A stretch of DNA of 64,000 bases from Paenalcaligenes faecalis (GCF_027557445.1 NZ_CP106841.1:854001-918000); one strand, 5' to 3'. Numbered from the stretch's first letter, positions 32,809-41,800 are shown. Notes: generated by a model from the sequence alone, not told the origin. Translations and numbers: made by a program.

Positions 32809-33971
32809 GATGTCTTTTTTAGTTGCAGTAAATGATGCACGATTAAACCAATCACTAAACCCCAAAAGGCACTACCTATATTAAATAGGCTGATACCGGA
32901 GGCCGTGGCTAAAAAGGTAAACAGAGCGCTTTCACGATGACTAGATTCATTAAAGGCAGTGGCAAAGCTTTGACTGATTGTGCCTATTAATGCAATACCG
33001 GAAATAGCTGCAATTAACGCATGAGGTAAGGCAAGAAAGAAACTAATTAAGGTCGCACCAAACACACCGCATAGTAGATAGATAAGTCCCGCATAGATAG
33101 CTGCCTTATAGCGTTGAGCTGGCTCAGGATGAGATTCAGGGCTCATGCAAAGAGCCGCAGTAATAGCAGCGAGGTTATACGCAAAACCACCAAATGGAGC
33201 CAAGATAACACCCATCAAACCAGAGCCTGCAATAATAGGAGACATAGGTGGCTGATAACCATACGTTTGCATGACGGCGACCCCAGGCAGGTTTTGAGAG
33301 CTTAGGGTGACTAAAAATAAAGGAATACCAACGCCAATTAAGGCCCCTAGATTCCACTCTGGTGTTTGCCAAATCGGGGCAGTCAGTCCCCAGCGTAAAT
33401 GACTAAAAGAGAGTGAGTCTTGAAAAAATAAAAAACCAACACCTATTAGCAACGTGATTACCACAGCTAAACGTGGACTAAAATGACGCACTGTAAAATA
33501 ACTAATTAGCATCAGCAGCACTAAAGACCAGCTTTCCTCTGCTGCAATAAATAGTCCCATACCAAAATGCACCAAAATACCCGCTAACATCGCTGCTGCT
33601 AGATGCGCAGGTATCCAACGACTAAATTGGTAGAACAAGCCGCTCAGACCGACTAAGGTCATTAATAGCGAAGCAAACATAAAGACAGCAATTGATTGCG
33701 CATAGTTGTATTGCATTAGACTCGTTGCTAACAGGGCTGCGCCGGGAGTAGACCACGCCATCAGTACAGGCGTGCGAGTCAGCAGCGAGGGGATAATGCT
33801 GCTGATGCCTATCCCCACCCCTAATGCCAGCATCCATGAGCCTATCTGAGCCTCAGTGGCGCCAGCGGCTTTAGCGGCTTGCAGCACAATCGCAATTGAG
33901 CTGCTATAACTGATGATGACAGCAAGTAAACCTGCTGTAAAAGTAGAGAATTGTCCGGTGCTTTTTGCCAT
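32805..33971 (-). CDS. BenE-family inner-membrane transporter
   Basis: A very hydrophobic protein of 388 residues with about 10-12 membrane helices. It has the BenE pattern: an early helix with SSSIAIVLQAA, WSTPGAALL near residue 78, ESHPEPAQRYKAA between helices and a repeated GxxxP-like core (FGGFAYNLAAITAALCMSPES). BenE proteins are named for benzoate/proton symport. Translational coupling to guanine deaminase suggests instead that this member imports a purine base or related compound; that is inference. The start MAKSTGQF at 33971 is preferred over an upstream start at 33989. Confidence 0.8.
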   Translation of the reverse strand: MAKSTGQFSTFTAGLLAVIISYSSSIAIVLQAAKAAGATEAQIGSWMLALGVGIGISSIIPSLLTRTPVLMAWSTPGAALLATSLMQYNYAQSIAVFMFASLLMTLVGLSGLFYQFSRWIPAHLAAAMLAGILVHFGMGLFIAAEESWSLVLLMLISYFTVRHFSPRLAVVITLLIGVGFLFFQDSLSFSHLRWGLTAPIWQTPEWNLGALIGVGIPLFLVTLSSQNLPGVAVMQTYGYQPPMSPIIAGSGLMGVILAPFGGFAYNLAAITAALCMSPESHPEPAQRYKAAIYAGLIYLLCGVFGATLISFFLALPHALIAAISGIALIGTISQSFATAFNESSHRESALFTFLATASGISLFNIGSAFWGLVIGLIVHHLLQLKKTS

Positions 33972-34128
33972 AAAAATCACTTGCAACAAATAAGATAAAA
34001 CATGCCATTATGCGCTAAAATCGTTATAGTGTTAGCTATATTTCGATTGGGAAATGGATAAGAACAAGGGCTTATACATGATTGTTTTTGATAAATATTA
34101 AGAATAAACAGATCCTAATAGTAGTATT

Positions 34129-34148
34129 TGGTTATTTACTAATAACCA
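34129..34148. repeat. Palindrome upstream of the cytochrome operon
   Basis: The perfect 8-base inverted repeat TGGTTATT-tact-AATAACCA lies in the 243-base divergent gap (33972-34214) between the transporter and the cytochrome genes. The gap is AT-rich and holds no gene. The palindrome could be an operator; there is no T run on either side. Confidence 0.45.
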
Positions 34149-34214
34149 TATAGAATTTAGTTGTATATGGGGCGCAATTTAGCGTTTTTTAGCTCTCTTT
34201 TGTGAGTTTATATT

Positions 34215-34889
34215 ATGACTCGTAATATTTTTTCTCGATTACCGATTGCTGGTGTGCTGGCAGCGGTAGGCCTTTCATCGGCCATGACAACAGCGGTAGC
34301 CGCAGAGCTAGACGCTGAGGCGATCGAGCGCGGCAAGACCTCTGCCGTCACCTGTATCGCCTGCCACCAAGCCGACGGCAGTGGCATGAATATTCCTGGC
34401 GGTGAGTCCTGGCCTCGTTTGTCAGGCTTAGATCGTGATTATATGGTCAGCCAATTAAAGGCATTTAAAGACGGTTCACGTAATAATGCGTCTATGTTGG
34501 CATTTGCAACCATGCTAAATGATGAGCAAATGGTTGATGTGGCCACTTATTACGCGAGCCTGCCTGTTACTAAAGCCGACGCACCTGCCGTGGATGAAGC
34601 CTTATTAAAGCATGGTGAGAAACTGGCTCTTAAAGGGGATTGGGACCGTTACATTGTTGCCTGTACTAGCTGTCATGGGGTAGGCAACCAGGGTAATGGG
34701 GCGACCTTCCCTGGTTTAGCCGGCCAGCATCCAGGCTACATTGCTCAGCAAATTACGGCTTGGAAAAATGAAACACGTAAAAACGATCCTCAGAATTTGA
34801 TGGCCGTTATCGCCAAACGCATGGACGATCGTGATATTGAGGCTGTTTCTGCGTGGTTAGCTACGCAGCCTGCTAAAGGCCAAGAGTAA
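34215..34889 (+). CDS. Diheme class I cytochrome c, c4/TsdB-like
   Basis: A periplasmic electron carrier. A Sec signal peptide ends near residue 30 (MTTAVAA). Two heme sites are visible: C47IACH51 and C150TSCH154, each followed by Gly-rich loops, with the duplicated-domain layout of cytochrome c4 (224 residues). It lies 11 bases before a TsdA-like gene; in several bacteria a c4-type TsdB is the redox partner encoded beside TsdA. The pairing, rather than this sequence alone, suggests TsdB. Confidence 0.8.
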   Translation: MTRNIFSRLPIAGVLAAVGLSSAMTTAVAAELDAEAIERGKTSAVTCIACHQADGSGMNIPGGESWPRLSGLDRDYMVSQLKAFKDGSRNNASMLAFATMLNDEQMVDVATYYASLPVTKADAPAVDEALLKHGEKLALKGDWDRYIVACTSCHGVGNQGNGATFPGLAGQHPGYIAQQITAWKNETRKNDPQNLMAVIAKRMDDRDIEAVSAWLATQPAKGQE

Positions 34890-34900
34890 GGGGATACGTA

Positions 34901-35962
34901 ATGAAAATGATGTTTAAAAAATTATTGCCAGTAGCTGTTGCGGGTGCCTTTTTACTGGGCACAGCAGCAGCGAATGCACAAATTACCAAATATGGTAAAG
35001 ACCTCACCGACGAAGAGCGCGAAAAAATTAGCGCTATGGTTCCTGGGGTTCCAGCACCCAAAGATGAGGAGTTCGTACATATTCCTCCTACCATGGAAGA
35101 CCTAGAGGCGTCTGACTTACATCCTAAAATGAAAGAAGCCATTCGTCGTGGTCACGATTTGTTTGTGAACACACAACAGCTACGTGGCACAAATGTGTTT
35201 AACAACATGAACTGTTCTAGCTGTCACATGGCCGAAGGTCGTCTCCCTTTTGCGGGGCCAGTATGGCCTGCAGCGGTGGATTTGCCCGCATACCGGGGTA
35301 AAAATGGTCACGTTAACAACCTAGAAGAACGCATTGTGGGTTGTTTTACTTACTCCATGAATGGTAAACCTCTAGAATACGGCAGTGACGATATGTTGGC
35401 GTTGTCGCTCTACCATCAGTGGTTGGCTACAGGCGTACCTATGTTCCCTAAAGATAAACTTTATGGTCGTGGTTTCCCTCGCCTAGCAGATGCAGAGCAA
35501 AAGCCGGATGCAGTTCGTGGTAAAGCCGCTTATCAAGCTAACTGTGCCGTCTGTCATGGTGAAAATGGGGCAGGTAAAGTAGACGGTGATAAGGTGATTT
35601 TCCCTGCTTTATGGGGGGATGATTCGTATAACTGGGGTGCAGGTATCGCTCGTGTATACACATTGGCTTCTTTTACTAAACACAACATGCCTTTAGGTCA
35701 GCCTAATTCGCTGTCTGAGCAAGATGCGTGGGATATTGCTCAATACGTAGATAGCCAAGAGCGTCCTCAAGATCCTCGTTATACAGGCAATGCCAAAGAA
35801 ACACGTGAAAAATACCTAGACACATTCCATAAACACTCAATGTACGGCCTAGAGTACGAAGGAAAAATTCTGGGTGATCATGATAACGTAGGTCATAAAG
35901 ATTTCTTAAAACCAGAGATCCTACGTTCACGTGATTTCACGGGTGACAAAAAAGCCGAGTAA
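34901..35962 (+). CDS. TsdA-like diheme cytochrome c (probable thiosulfate dehydrogenase)
   Basis: A secreted diheme protein (signal peptide to about residue 26, ending ANA). Heme sites are C105SSCH109 and C215AVCH219. Between them lies EERIVGCFTYSMNGKPL with Cys148, at the place of the unusual axial Cys ligand of thiosulfate dehydrogenase TsdA, which oxidises thiosulfate to tetrathionate. The SMNG segment, the following acidic stretch and YHQWLATG also fit the TsdA family, although the usual RSMNG reads YSMNG here. The ribosome site AAGGGG precedes the ATG. With the upstream c4-like gene it forms a likely tsdBA operon. Related diheme cytochromes of unknown substrate are possible. Confidence 0.68.
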   Translation: MKMMFKKLLPVAVAGAFLLGTAAANAQITKYGKDLTDEEREKISAMVPGVPAPKDEEFVHIPPTMEDLEASDLHPKMKEAIRRGHDLFVNTQQLRGTNVFNNMNCSSCHMAEGRLPFAGPVWPAAVDLPAYRGKNGHVNNLEERIVGCFTYSMNGKPLEYGSDDMLALSLYHQWLATGVPMFPKDKLYGRGFPRLADAEQKPDAVRGKAAYQANCAVCHGENGAGKVDGDKVIFPALWGDDSYNWGAGIARVYTLASFTKHNMPLGQPNSLSEQDAWDIAQYVDSQERPQDPRYTGNAKETREKYLDTFHKHSMYGLEYEGKILGDHDNVGHKDFLKPEILRSRDFTGDKKAE

Positions 35963-35998
35963 ATCTGTAATTAAATCCTAGCAGGGTTTTCTATTACG

Positions 35999-36045
35999 AA
36001 AATACCCGCATATCAATGGCTTAGCCGTGATGTGCGGGTATTTTT
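35999..36045 (+). terminator. Terminator of the cytochrome operon
   Basis: AATACCCGCA (36001-36010) pairs with TGCGGGTATT (36033-36042), extended inside by an imperfect stem, and is followed by T residues. Confidence 0.85.
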
Positions 36046-36155
36046 ATATGTGGATTTCGGGCAAAGGACACAGGCGCTAACACAAAGAAACTTGCTGATC
36101 GTCGTGCTTTGACTGAAGATGAAGTCTCATTGATGTCGATTAAAGGAGGCTAGTA

Positions 36156-36539
36156 ATGCCCCAGAATATGAAAGCATTTATCGCCGCTGCAGCCATTAGT
36201 TTTGGATTAGCAGCCCCTATTGCTCATGCTCAAAGCACGGCTCCTGTACCGTCCGCACCACCAGCTCCACAGATCATTGAGCCCTCAGATCAGCAACTTG
36301 ATCAGTATGCGATAGCCGCTCAACAGTTAACCGTGGTGGCGGCAGACTATCAACCCAAATTAGAGGCGGCTACCGATGATCAGGCTCGTCAGAATATTAT
36401 GCGCGAAGCAGATGGGAAAATGGTGGCAGTCGTAGAGAAAAGTGGGCTAAGCGTTGACCAATATAATGGTATTAGTTTAGCGATTCAACAGGACCCCACT
36501 TTACGTCAGCAAGTTGAACAGCGAATTAAAACCAAGTAA
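36156..36539 (+). CDS. Secreted DUF4168 protein
   Basis: A small exported protein: the signal peptide covers residues 1-25 (ending IAHA), a Pro/Ala-rich linker follows, and residues 43-125 match the DUF4168 helical pattern (SDQQLDQYAIAAQQL, ADGKMVAVVEKSGLSVDQY, ending RQQVEQRIK). The function of this domain is not known to me; it is common in stress- or envelope-related periplasmic proteins. A strong AAAGGAGG precedes the ATG and a terminator follows, so it is a single-gene unit. Confidence 0.8.
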   Translation: MPQNMKAFIAAAAISFGLAAPIAHAQSTAPVPSAPPAPQIIEPSDQQLDQYAIAAQQLTVVAADYQPKLEAATDDQARQNIMREADGKMVAVVEKSGLSVDQYNGISLAIQQDPTLRQQVEQRIKTK

Positions 36540-36562
36540 GTCTCCCTCTTGTGTTGCTTATG

Positions 36563-36595
36563 CCGCTTTGATGCAATATCAAAGCGGTTTTTTTT
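36563..36595 (+). terminator. Terminator of the DUF4168 gene
   Basis: The perfect 10-base stem CCGCTTTGAT (36563-36572) with ATCAAAGCGG (36578-36587) is followed by eight T. Confidence 0.92.
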
Positions 36596-36640
36596 ATCAC
36601 TAAAAAACGTAGTCTCTACGCGTGTTAAGCCAAGCAAACC

Positions 36641-36695
36641 TCGTCACGGGTGGGGGTGTCACATTCTCTTCATGTGGGTTTAACAAACCTGTCAC
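36641..36695 (+). promoter_or_regulatory. Pho-box-like half sites upstream of the ugp operon
   Basis: Three GTCAC direct repeats occur: TCGTCAC (36641-36647), GTGTCAC (36656-36662) and CTGTCAC (36689-36695). The last equals a PhoB half site and is 33 bases (three 11-base repeats) from the second. The intervening units do not match well, so a true Pho box is uncertain. Confidence 0.3.
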
Positions 36696-36765
36696 TTCAT
36701 ATTTTTACACTGTGTCTTTATTCCATACCCCTTAGAGAGCTAAGGATAGTGAAAAAGGATGCGCT

Positions 36766-37866
36766 GTGAGCGAACAAGCAGCAATACGTTTGCAAAATAT
36801 ACATAAATCCTGGGGCGATCATACCGTGATTGAAGCCTTGGATTTGGACATTATGCGAGGCCAGTTAACGGCTTTATTAGGTCCATCAGGTTGCGGTAAG
36901 TCAACCTTGTTGCGCATGATTGCAGGGTTAGAAAGCGTTGATCAAGGCAGCATTGAGATCAAAGGGGTAGATGCTACCCATGCCTTGCCGGCTGAGCGTC
37001 ATTTGTCTATGGTTTTTCAATCCTACGCGCTATTTCCCCATTTATCGGTGGCCCAAAATATTGTCTTTGGGTTAACGGTGCGTAAAGTGAATAAGCACGA
37101 GCGTGATCAGCGTTTAGCCCAAGCATTGCAGTTGACTAACTTGGTAGGTTTTGAAGATAGAAAACCAGGGGAACTCTCTGGTGGACAGCGTCAACGTGTT
37201 GCATTGGCTCGTAGTATTGTTTCCGGCCATGACATTTGCTTAATGGATGAGCCTTTGTCGAACTTGGATGCAAAATTACGCCATAGTGTTCGACATGAAA
37301 TTAGAGCATTGCAGCAACGTCTAGGTATGACAGTGGTTTATGTAACGCATGATCAGACAGAAGCCTTAGGAATGGCGGATAAGGTCGTACTGTTGAATCA
37401 AGGACGTATTGCGCAGCAAGGTACAGCACAACAGCTTTATACCTATCCAGCGAATACGTTTGCAGCTAGCTTCATTGGTAGCCCGCCTATGATGCTAATA
37501 GATAGTCATCTGTTGCCAACGGCGCAATGGGCTGGTCTAAAAAATAGCGCAATGCTGCATTGCACCATAGGTGTGCGTCCTGAGCATTTGCAGCTGATTA
37601 CTCCGCATCCTGCGTTATTGACGGTTGAGGTATTGCAGCAAGAATTTCAAGGAGCTGAGTCGTATGTCTATGTGCAGCTGCCTGATTCTCGCACGTTAAT
37701 TGTTCGTTCTGATCCCAAAAAGAAATATGCCATAGGTCAGTTACTTGGCTTGTGTTGGGACAAATCACACAGTCATTTTTTTCAGCCAGAAGATGGTTTG
37801 CGCATAGATGATGCCACGACTCTTCCTGCGTTTCGATTTCCTTCCGCCGTTGCGCAGTGTGCATAA
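36766..37866 (+). CDS. ugpC: Ugp-type ABC importer, ATP-binding subunit
   Basis: Energises import of glycerol-3-phosphate or related phosphodiesters. Walker A is GPSGCGKSTLLRM (about residues 38-50), the signature LSGGQRQRVALARS and Walker B CLMDEPLSNLDAKLR follow, and a C-terminal regulatory OB domain covers residues 240-350 (IGVRPEHLQLI). This is the UgpC/MalK subfamily. The start is a GTG preceded by AAGGA (36755-36759). It is first in a C-B-A-E order, unlike the B-A-E-C order in E. coli. Confidence 0.85.
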   Translation: MSEQAAIRLQNIHKSWGDHTVIEALDLDIMRGQLTALLGPSGCGKSTLLRMIAGLESVDQGSIEIKGVDATHALPAERHLSMVFQSYALFPHLSVAQNIVFGLTVRKVNKHERDQRLAQALQLTNLVGFEDRKPGELSGGQRQRVALARSIVSGHDICLMDEPLSNLDAKLRHSVRHEIRALQQRLGMTVVYVTHDQTEALGMADKVVLLNQGRIAQQGTAQQLYTYPANTFAASFIGSPPMMLIDSHLLPTAQWAGLKNSAMLHCTIGVRPEHLQLITPHPALLTVEVLQQEFQGAESYVYVQLPDSRTLIVRSDPKKKYAIGQLLGLCWDKSHSHFFQPEDGLRIDDATTLPAFRFPSAVAQCA

Positions 37867-37890
37867 CGGTATTCTGTTTTTTTATAAGTG

Positions 37891-39162
37891 ATGAAAGAGA
37901 TGTTAAAAAAAGTAGTCTATGCGTCTTCGTGCGCGCTAATGATGGCTTATGCGGCCAGCGCTGCAGCAAAAACAGAGTTAACGATGTACTACCCGATTGC
38001 GGTGGGTGGCCCACTCACCGAGGTAGTCGATGGCATGATTCAGGATTTTCATAAAGAAAATCCTGATATCACAGTGAAAGCCGTGTATTCCGGTAACTAT
38101 GATGAAACGCGAGTGCGAGCTTTGTCTGCCATTCGTGGTGGCGAATCAGTGCAGCTATCTGTATTGGGGGCTTTGGATGCCCATGATTTAGTTGAGCAAG
38201 GACTGGTTGAGTCGTTTAGTGATGTGACAAAAAGCGAAGCAGAAAAAGCATGGCTAACGAGCTTTTATCCGGCTTTAATGGCGAATGGCACGATTCAGGG
38301 TAAGGTCTGGGGTATTCCCTTTCAACGCTCTACCATCGTTATGTATTACAACAAAGATGCTTTTAAGGCCGCCGGTTTAGACCCAGAAAAAGCACCGACT
38401 ACTTGGGATGAGTTGGTTGATAGTGCTAAAAAACTAAGCAAAGACAACCAGTACGGCATCATGATTCCTTCTACTGGCTACCCTTACTGGATGTTTCAGG
38501 CTTTAGCTATTCAGAATGGGCAAATGCTGATGAACGAGGAAGGTACCAAAACCTATTTAAATACACCAGAAGCCGTAGAGGCCCTCACTTTTTTCAAAGA
38601 GCTATCTACTAAGCATCAGGTCAGTCCTAAAGGGACGATTGAGTGGGGAACCTTGCGTCAAGCCTTTGTCCAAGGTCAAACCGCTATGATGTGGCACACC
38701 ACAGGTAATCTAACTGCGGTAAAAAAAGAAGCTAATTTTGATTTTGGCGTGGCTATGTTACCAGGTAAAAAACAACCTGCGTCTCCTACTGGAGGGGGTA
38801 ATTTTTATCTCTTTAAAGGGGCTTCTGACGATCAAAAGCAAGCAGCAGTGGATTTTATGCGTTGGATGACGGCTCCTGAACGTGCTGCAGCTTGGTCTAT
38901 TGCTACTGGTTATGTGGCGACAAGTCCCGCCGCTTATGAAACAGAGACTCTGAAAAAATATGGTCAAAGCTTTCCTCCGGCTCTAGTGGCTAGAGATCAG
39001 CTAGAGGTAGCGGTGCCTGAGTTTGCAACGTATGAAACAGCGCGTGTACGTGAATTGTTATCAAATGCCGTACAAGCAGCTATTACAGAAACCAAAACAC
39101 CTCAGGCTGCGCTAGATGAAGCTCAGCAAGGTGCCGAGCGTTTACTGCGCGATTATCAATAA
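37891..39162 (+). CDS. ugpB: Ugp-type periplasmic solute-binding protein
   Basis: The extracytoplasmic binding protein of the importer. A Sec signal peptide ends near AASAAA at about residue 25. The mature protein has the family-1 binding-protein pattern: DGMIQDFHKENPDITVKAVYSGNY near the N terminus (split by normal spacing), WGIPFQRSTIVMYYNKDAFKAAG in the hinge region, and a helical C terminus. The GNY motif resembles UgpB. Ligand is inferred from the operon, which ends in a phosphodiesterase. GTG 37888 and ATG 37900 are alternative starts. Confidence 0.82.
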   Translation: MKEMLKKVVYASSCALMMAYAASAAAKTELTMYYPIAVGGPLTEVVDGMIQDFHKENPDITVKAVYSGNYDETRVRALSAIRGGESVQLSVLGALDAHDLVEQGLVESFSDVTKSEAEKAWLTSFYPALMANGTIQGKVWGIPFQRSTIVMYYNKDAFKAAGLDPEKAPTTWDELVDSAKKLSKDNQYGIMIPSTGYPYWMFQALAIQNGQMLMNEEGTKTYLNTPEAVEALTFFKELSTKHQVSPKGTIEWGTLRQAFVQGQTAMMWHTTGNLTAVKKEANFDFGVAMLPGKKQPASPTGGGNFYLFKGASDDQKQAAVDFMRWMTAPERAAAWSIATGYVATSPAAYETETLKKYGQSFPPALVARDQLEVAVPEFATYETARVRELLSNAVQAAITETKTPQAALDEAQQGAERLLRDYQ

Positions 39163-39204
39163 TACATAATGCCTTAGGTTTTTTGGATTTTATAAGTAGT
39201 AATT

Positions 39205-40095
39205 ATGACTGGTTCATCACGGATAAGGGGGCGTCAGAGCATGTATGCGTGGATGATGCTGACACCTCTGCTTGTTTTAATTAGTTTGTTTGCTTTCATT
39301 CCTACGCTTCAAACCGTGTGGGCCAGTCTCTTGACCAAAGGCAGTAGTCGTCGCCCCCCTCAGTTTACGGGGCTGGATAACTATCAGGATTTATTGGCTG
39401 ACCCCGTGTTCTGGCAGGTATTAAGTAATAACTTTTGGTATGCCATAACGACTATTCCTGTCTCTATTGTTTTAGCACTATTGATGGCGTTGTGGGCGAA
39501 TCAATCTATGCGCTTAAGGTCTGTGGTGCGTAGTGCCTATTTTACGCCAACGATGTTGCCAATGATCGCAGCGGCGAACTTGTGGCTCTTTTTTTACACG
39601 CCTGGGTTAGGGGTGCTGGATAGATTGACGGCCTTGGTTGGGATGGAGAGTACGAACTGGCTAGGCCAGCCAGACACGGCCTTATGGGCGGTAGTCGCAG
39701 TCACTATTTGGAAAGAAGCCGGATTTTTTATGATTTTTTATCTGGCGGCCTTGCAGGGGGTTGCGCCTGATTTAAGGGATGCTGCGCGTATAGAGGGCGC
39801 ATCACGTTGGCAGTATGGTCGGCGAATACTGTGGCCGTTATTAATGCCAACCACTTTGTTTATTTTGATTAATGCGTTGATCAATTCTGTTAAGTTAATT
39901 GATCACTTATTTATATTGACCAAAGGGGGGCCTAATAATGCCTCTAAGTTGGTGTTGTATTGGATTTGGGAAATGGCCTTTGCCTATATGGATAGACCGA
40001 GTGCTGCAGTGATGACCGTATTGTTAATTGTGTTGTTGGCTGTTATTGCGGTATTGCAGTTTCGGTTTATTGAGCGTCGCGCTCACTATCAATAA
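39205..40095 (+). CDS. ugpA: Ugp-type ABC importer, permease A
   Basis: An inner-membrane permease of 296 residues with six predicted helices. The cytoplasmic EAA loop that docks the ATPase is RDAARIEGASRWQYGRRILWP at about residues 193-212. It has the LTKGGPNNAS segment typical of sugar and glycerol-phosphate permeases. It lies 42 bases after ugpB and 6 before ugpE. Confidence 0.86.
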   Translation: MTGSSRIRGRQSMYAWMMLTPLLVLISLFAFIPTLQTVWASLLTKGSSRRPPQFTGLDNYQDLLADPVFWQVLSNNFWYAITTIPVSIVLALLMALWANQSMRLRSVVRSAYFTPTMLPMIAAANLWLFFYTPGLGVLDRLTALVGMESTNWLGQPDTALWAVVAVTIWKEAGFFMIFYLAALQGVAPDLRDAARIEGASRWQYGRRILWPLLMPTTLFILINALINSVKLIDHLFILTKGGPNNASKLVLYWIWEMAFAYMDRPSAAVMTVLLIVLLAVIAVLQFRFIERRAHYQ

Positions 40096-40101
40096 GGGGT
40101 C

Positions 40102-40977
40102 ATGATAATGAGTGGAATGGTAAGTACGGAATTACAACAACGACCTGCTGTTATTGCCTTAAAAAGACCCATCCAGTGGGGAGCCTATTTAGATAAGGTG
40201 GGCGCATGGGTACTGGCTTTACTGTGGATAGCGCCGTTGTTGTTTGCTGCATGGGCGGCTTTTAGGACGCCAGAGGCGGCATTGAATTTTGACTGGGAAA
40301 GAGGGTGGTCTTTAGAGAATTTTGCTACGGCTTGGCAGCGTGCCCCCTGGTTACAGTATTTTGTTAATACAGTCGTCTTAGTCACTGTCATTTTAATCGG
40401 GCAGTTTATATTATGTACGTTTGCTGCGTTTGCATTTGCGCGCTTTCAGTTCAAGGGTAGTGGTCTACTTTTTAGCTTGGTTTTATTGCAACTCTTTATT
40501 TTGCCAGAGGTGTTGATCGTAGAAAACTACGCCATGGTTTCTCGATTAGGCGTGATGGATAGCGTGTGGGGGATGGCCTTGCCGTATATGGCCAGTGCTT
40601 TTGGTGTTTTTTTATTACGTCAAAATTTTAAGCAAATTCCTAGAGAATTAGAGGACGCTGCCCGTGTAGAGGGCTGTAGCTGGCTGCAGGTATTGTGGCG
40701 AGTCTATGTGCCATTAGCTAAACCTATTTATGTGGCGTATGCCTTGGTCTCCGTCTCTACGCACTGGAATAACTTTCTCTGGCCATTAGTGATTAGTAGC
40801 TCTGATCAGACTCGTCCATTGACAGTCGGCTTATCATTATTTGGTGCCCCTGAAAGTGGTGTGAGTATTGCTTTGATTAGTGCGGCGACTTTAATGACCG
40901 TGGCCCCTTTGTTGACAGGTTTTTTATTGTTTCAACGTCATTTCATCCAAGCATTTTTACGTGCAGGTATTCGTTAA
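40102..40977 (+). CDS. ugpE: Ugp-type ABC importer, permease E
   Basis: The second permease (291 residues, six helices). The EAA loop is EDAARVEGCSWLQVLWRVYVP near residues 190-210, and the WNNFLWPLV pattern follows. AAGGGG at 40094-40099 suits the internal ATG at 40108 better than the first ATG, so the protein may begin MSGMVSTEL. It is followed after 13 bases by the phosphodiesterase gene. Confidence 0.86.
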   Translation: MIMSGMVSTELQQRPAVIALKRPIQWGAYLDKVGAWVLALLWIAPLLFAAWAAFRTPEAALNFDWERGWSLENFATAWQRAPWLQYFVNTVVLVTVILIGQFILCTFAAFAFARFQFKGSGLLFSLVLLQLFILPEVLIVENYAMVSRLGVMDSVWGMALPYMASAFGVFLLRQNFKQIPRELEDAARVEGCSWLQVLWRVYVPLAKPIYVAYALVSVSTHWNNFLWPLVISSSDQTRPLTVGLSLFGAPESGVSIALISAATLMTVAPLLTGFLLFQRHFIQAFLRAGIR

Positions 40978-40990
40978 GTTAAAGACGTAT

Positions 40991-41800
40991 ATGAAAATTC
41001 TTCATTTTTCAGATTTGCATATAGTACCGGCAGGGCAGCGCCTATTTGGTCTTAATCCTGCTCAACAATTGCAGCAATTGATCGATCATGCTTTACAGCA
41101 CCATGGTGATGCAGATCTTTGTGTGATTACAGGCGACCTAACGCATAAGGGCGAGGTGGGGGCCTACGAGGTGTTAGCGGAGAAACTACAGCAGTTGCCA
41201 ATGCCTGTGCAGCTCTTAGTAGGTAATCATGATGATAGGCATCATTTTCGATCCTACTTTCCCGATCAATCCGTAGATAGCCATGGATTTGTGCAGCGCA
41301 TTGTGGATACGGATTTATATACCTTAGTTTTTTTAGATACTTTGTCAGTAGGCTCACCAGAGGGAGAACTATGCGCACAACGATTGCAGTGGCTATCCCA
41401 AGCAATAGCAACCAGCCATAAGCCTATTTTGTTATTTTCGCATCACCCTATTATGGATTTGCAGTTTCCAAGTATGGATTGGATTAAGCTACGAGAACAT
41501 GAAGAGGTGATGGCGCTCATTAAACAAGACAATAAGGTGGCTTATATGTTTGCAGGGCATGTGCATAGACCAGCGGCTGGCATATGGCATGGGGTTCCGT
41601 TTGCTACTGTGTCAGGTGCTAGTCATCAGCACCATTTGCACTTTACTCAAACGGGAGCCTCTGATTCCAGTTTAGAGCCCGCTGGTTATGGGGTTATTTC
41701 AGTTCTGGCGCACAGCATCACCGTGCATTTTCAATTAGCACAAAACTATGCACGTTTTGCCTACCAAGGGCCACCTTTACGTTTGCGAGCTAAGACTTGA
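40991..41800 (+). CDS. GpdQ/CpdA-type metallophosphodiesterase
   Basis: A calcineurin-like dinuclear metal phosphoesterase of 269 residues. All metal motifs are present: FSDLHI near the start, GDLTHKG, GNHDDR, SHHP and GHVHRP. As the last gene of the ugp operon it probably cleaves glycerophosphodiesters to glycerol-3-phosphate and an alcohol, like GpdQ; a cyclic-nucleotide role (CpdA) is the alternative. The frame is open to 40961, but MKILHFSDLH fixes the start at 40991. Its last 40 bases overlap the 3-prime end of the convergent methyltransferase gene. Confidence 0.82.
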   Translation: MKILHFSDLHIVPAGQRLFGLNPAQQLQQLIDHALQHHGDADLCVITGDLTHKGEVGAYEVLAEKLQQLPMPVQLLVGNHDDRHHFRSYFPDQSVDSHGFVQRIVDTDLYTLVFLDTLSVGSPEGELCAQRLQWLSQAIATSHKPILLFSHHPIMDLQFPSMDWIKLREHEEVMALIKQDNKVAYMFAGHVHRPAAGIWHGVPFATVSGASHQHHLHFTQTGASDSSLEPAGYGVISVLAHSITVHFQLAQNYARFAYQGPPLRLRAKT

